From: Bacteroidetes bacterium UBA4408
GTDB lineage: Bacteria > Bacteroidota > Bacteroidia > UBA4408
Direction of reading: 5' to 3'
Length of the DNA: 6,370 nt
Assembly: GCA_002389785.1 (NCBI GenBank)
Contig: DGQS01000035.1
Coordinates: 1 to 6,370, forward strand
Shown here: in pieces, positions 6,196 to 6,370 of the stretch
Layout of the letters: every line of letters starts with the position of its first letter
Numbering within the stretch: position 1 is the stretch's first letter
The notes under the pieces: model-generated
Told to the model about the DNA's origin: nothing
The model's database searches: none
Seen by the model: the letters and a program-made list of their open reading frames with translations, nothing else
Made by a program: the position numbers and the translations under genes

Positions 6196-6370
6196 TTAAA
6201 TACTTCGTTTTAGTTTAGCTGAGTGAATGCTTGCATTTAATTCAAAACCAAGCAAAATAATAATGGCGTTGAAGTAAATCCACAACATAATAACAATAAG
6301 GGTTCCAATAGAACCATATAGCTTATTGTAATTGCCAAAATGATTTACGTAAAAGGAAAAGCACAGTGAT
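6196..6370 (-). CDS. YihY/BrkB-family inner-membrane protein, C-terminal part
   Basis: The last 57 codons of a minus-strand gene that begins beyond the window, ending with TAA at 6198-6196. The translation runs FYVNHFGNYNKLYGSIG, then a hydrophobic helix IVIMLWIYFNAIIILLGFELN, then a short basic tail ending KLKRSI. The YNKxYGSIG...MLWxYxxAxxxLLGxELN pattern is the conserved C-terminal block of the YihY/BrkB (UPF0761) family, six-helix membrane proteins once misnamed ribonuclease BN. Their biochemical role is not settled. The gene converges on the small basic protein gene with 5 bp between stop codons and no visible terminator in the gap. Confidence 0.88.
   Translation of the reverse strand, partial: SLCFSFYVNHFGNYNKLYGSIGTLIVIMLWIYFNAIIILLGFELNASIHSAKLKRSI

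Noticed and set aside
6226..6237. Palindrome around GCTTGC as a bidirectional terminator
   Set aside because: AATGCTTGCATT has only 5-bp arms, lies inside the coding sequence of the YihY-family gene encoding conserved ELNAS residues, and has no following T-tract.
1..6370. CRISPR arrays, insertion sequences, tRNA genes, integrase or toxin-antitoxin genes
   Set aside because: No repeated spacer pattern, transposase frame, terminal inverted repeats or cloverleaf pattern was seen on either strand.

Overview
The window looks like chromosomal DNA from a member of the Bacteroidota. The evidence is AT-rich sequence, starts without Shine-Dalgarno boxes, TAnnTTTG-like promoter elements, and protein family variants that I recall mainly from this phylum (a GIPN-type RND/MMPL exporter, an EPTTSCNLRCPECPSG radical SAM protein, very short basic lipoproteins). 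The genus cannot be fixed from the sequence. I see no mobile element, CRISPR array, tRNA or rRNA.

Left part, minus strand (4465 down to 1): four genes read in one direction with almost no gaps and probably form one operon. Their order is a 12-TM RND/MMPL-type exporter (4465-2066), glucose-1-phosphate thymidylyltransferase RfbA/RmlA (2069-1209, overlapping the exporter stop by 4 bp), an extended SDR nucleotide-sugar epimerase/dehydratase/decarboxylase (1195-251, GTG start), and the N-terminal 74 codons of a polyprenyl diphosphate synthase (224-1, TTG start, cut by the window edge). Together they would supply nucleotide sugars, a prenyl lipid and a lipid-type exporter, which suggests assembly or export of a prenyl-linked or glycosylated envelope component. 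That joint role is inference.

Middle (4466-4704): a 239-bp divergent intergenic region with candidate promoters on both strands and a 20-bp imperfect dyad beside the exporter promoter candidate.

Right part, plus strand (4705-6190): a radical SAM protein with a reduced SPASM (twitch-like) C-terminus and a TTG start. It is followed by a possible weak terminator and then two tiny adjacent genes missing or mis-started in simple ORF calling: a 45-aa lipoprotein (5825-5962) and a 74-aa secreted, extremely basic protein (5966-6190). The two share a hydrophobic export signal, a Lys/Arg/His-rich body and a C-terminal Cys-Pro-Ser-Phe motif, and look like a diverged tandem pair. A convergent YihY/BrkB-family membrane protein (C-terminal 57 residues, 6370-6196) begins the next minus-strand unit.

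Most of the window is ordinary. The places most worth a second look are the CPSF peptide pair, the exporter/nucleotide-sugar/prenyl-synthase operon, and the dyad in the divergent promoter region.
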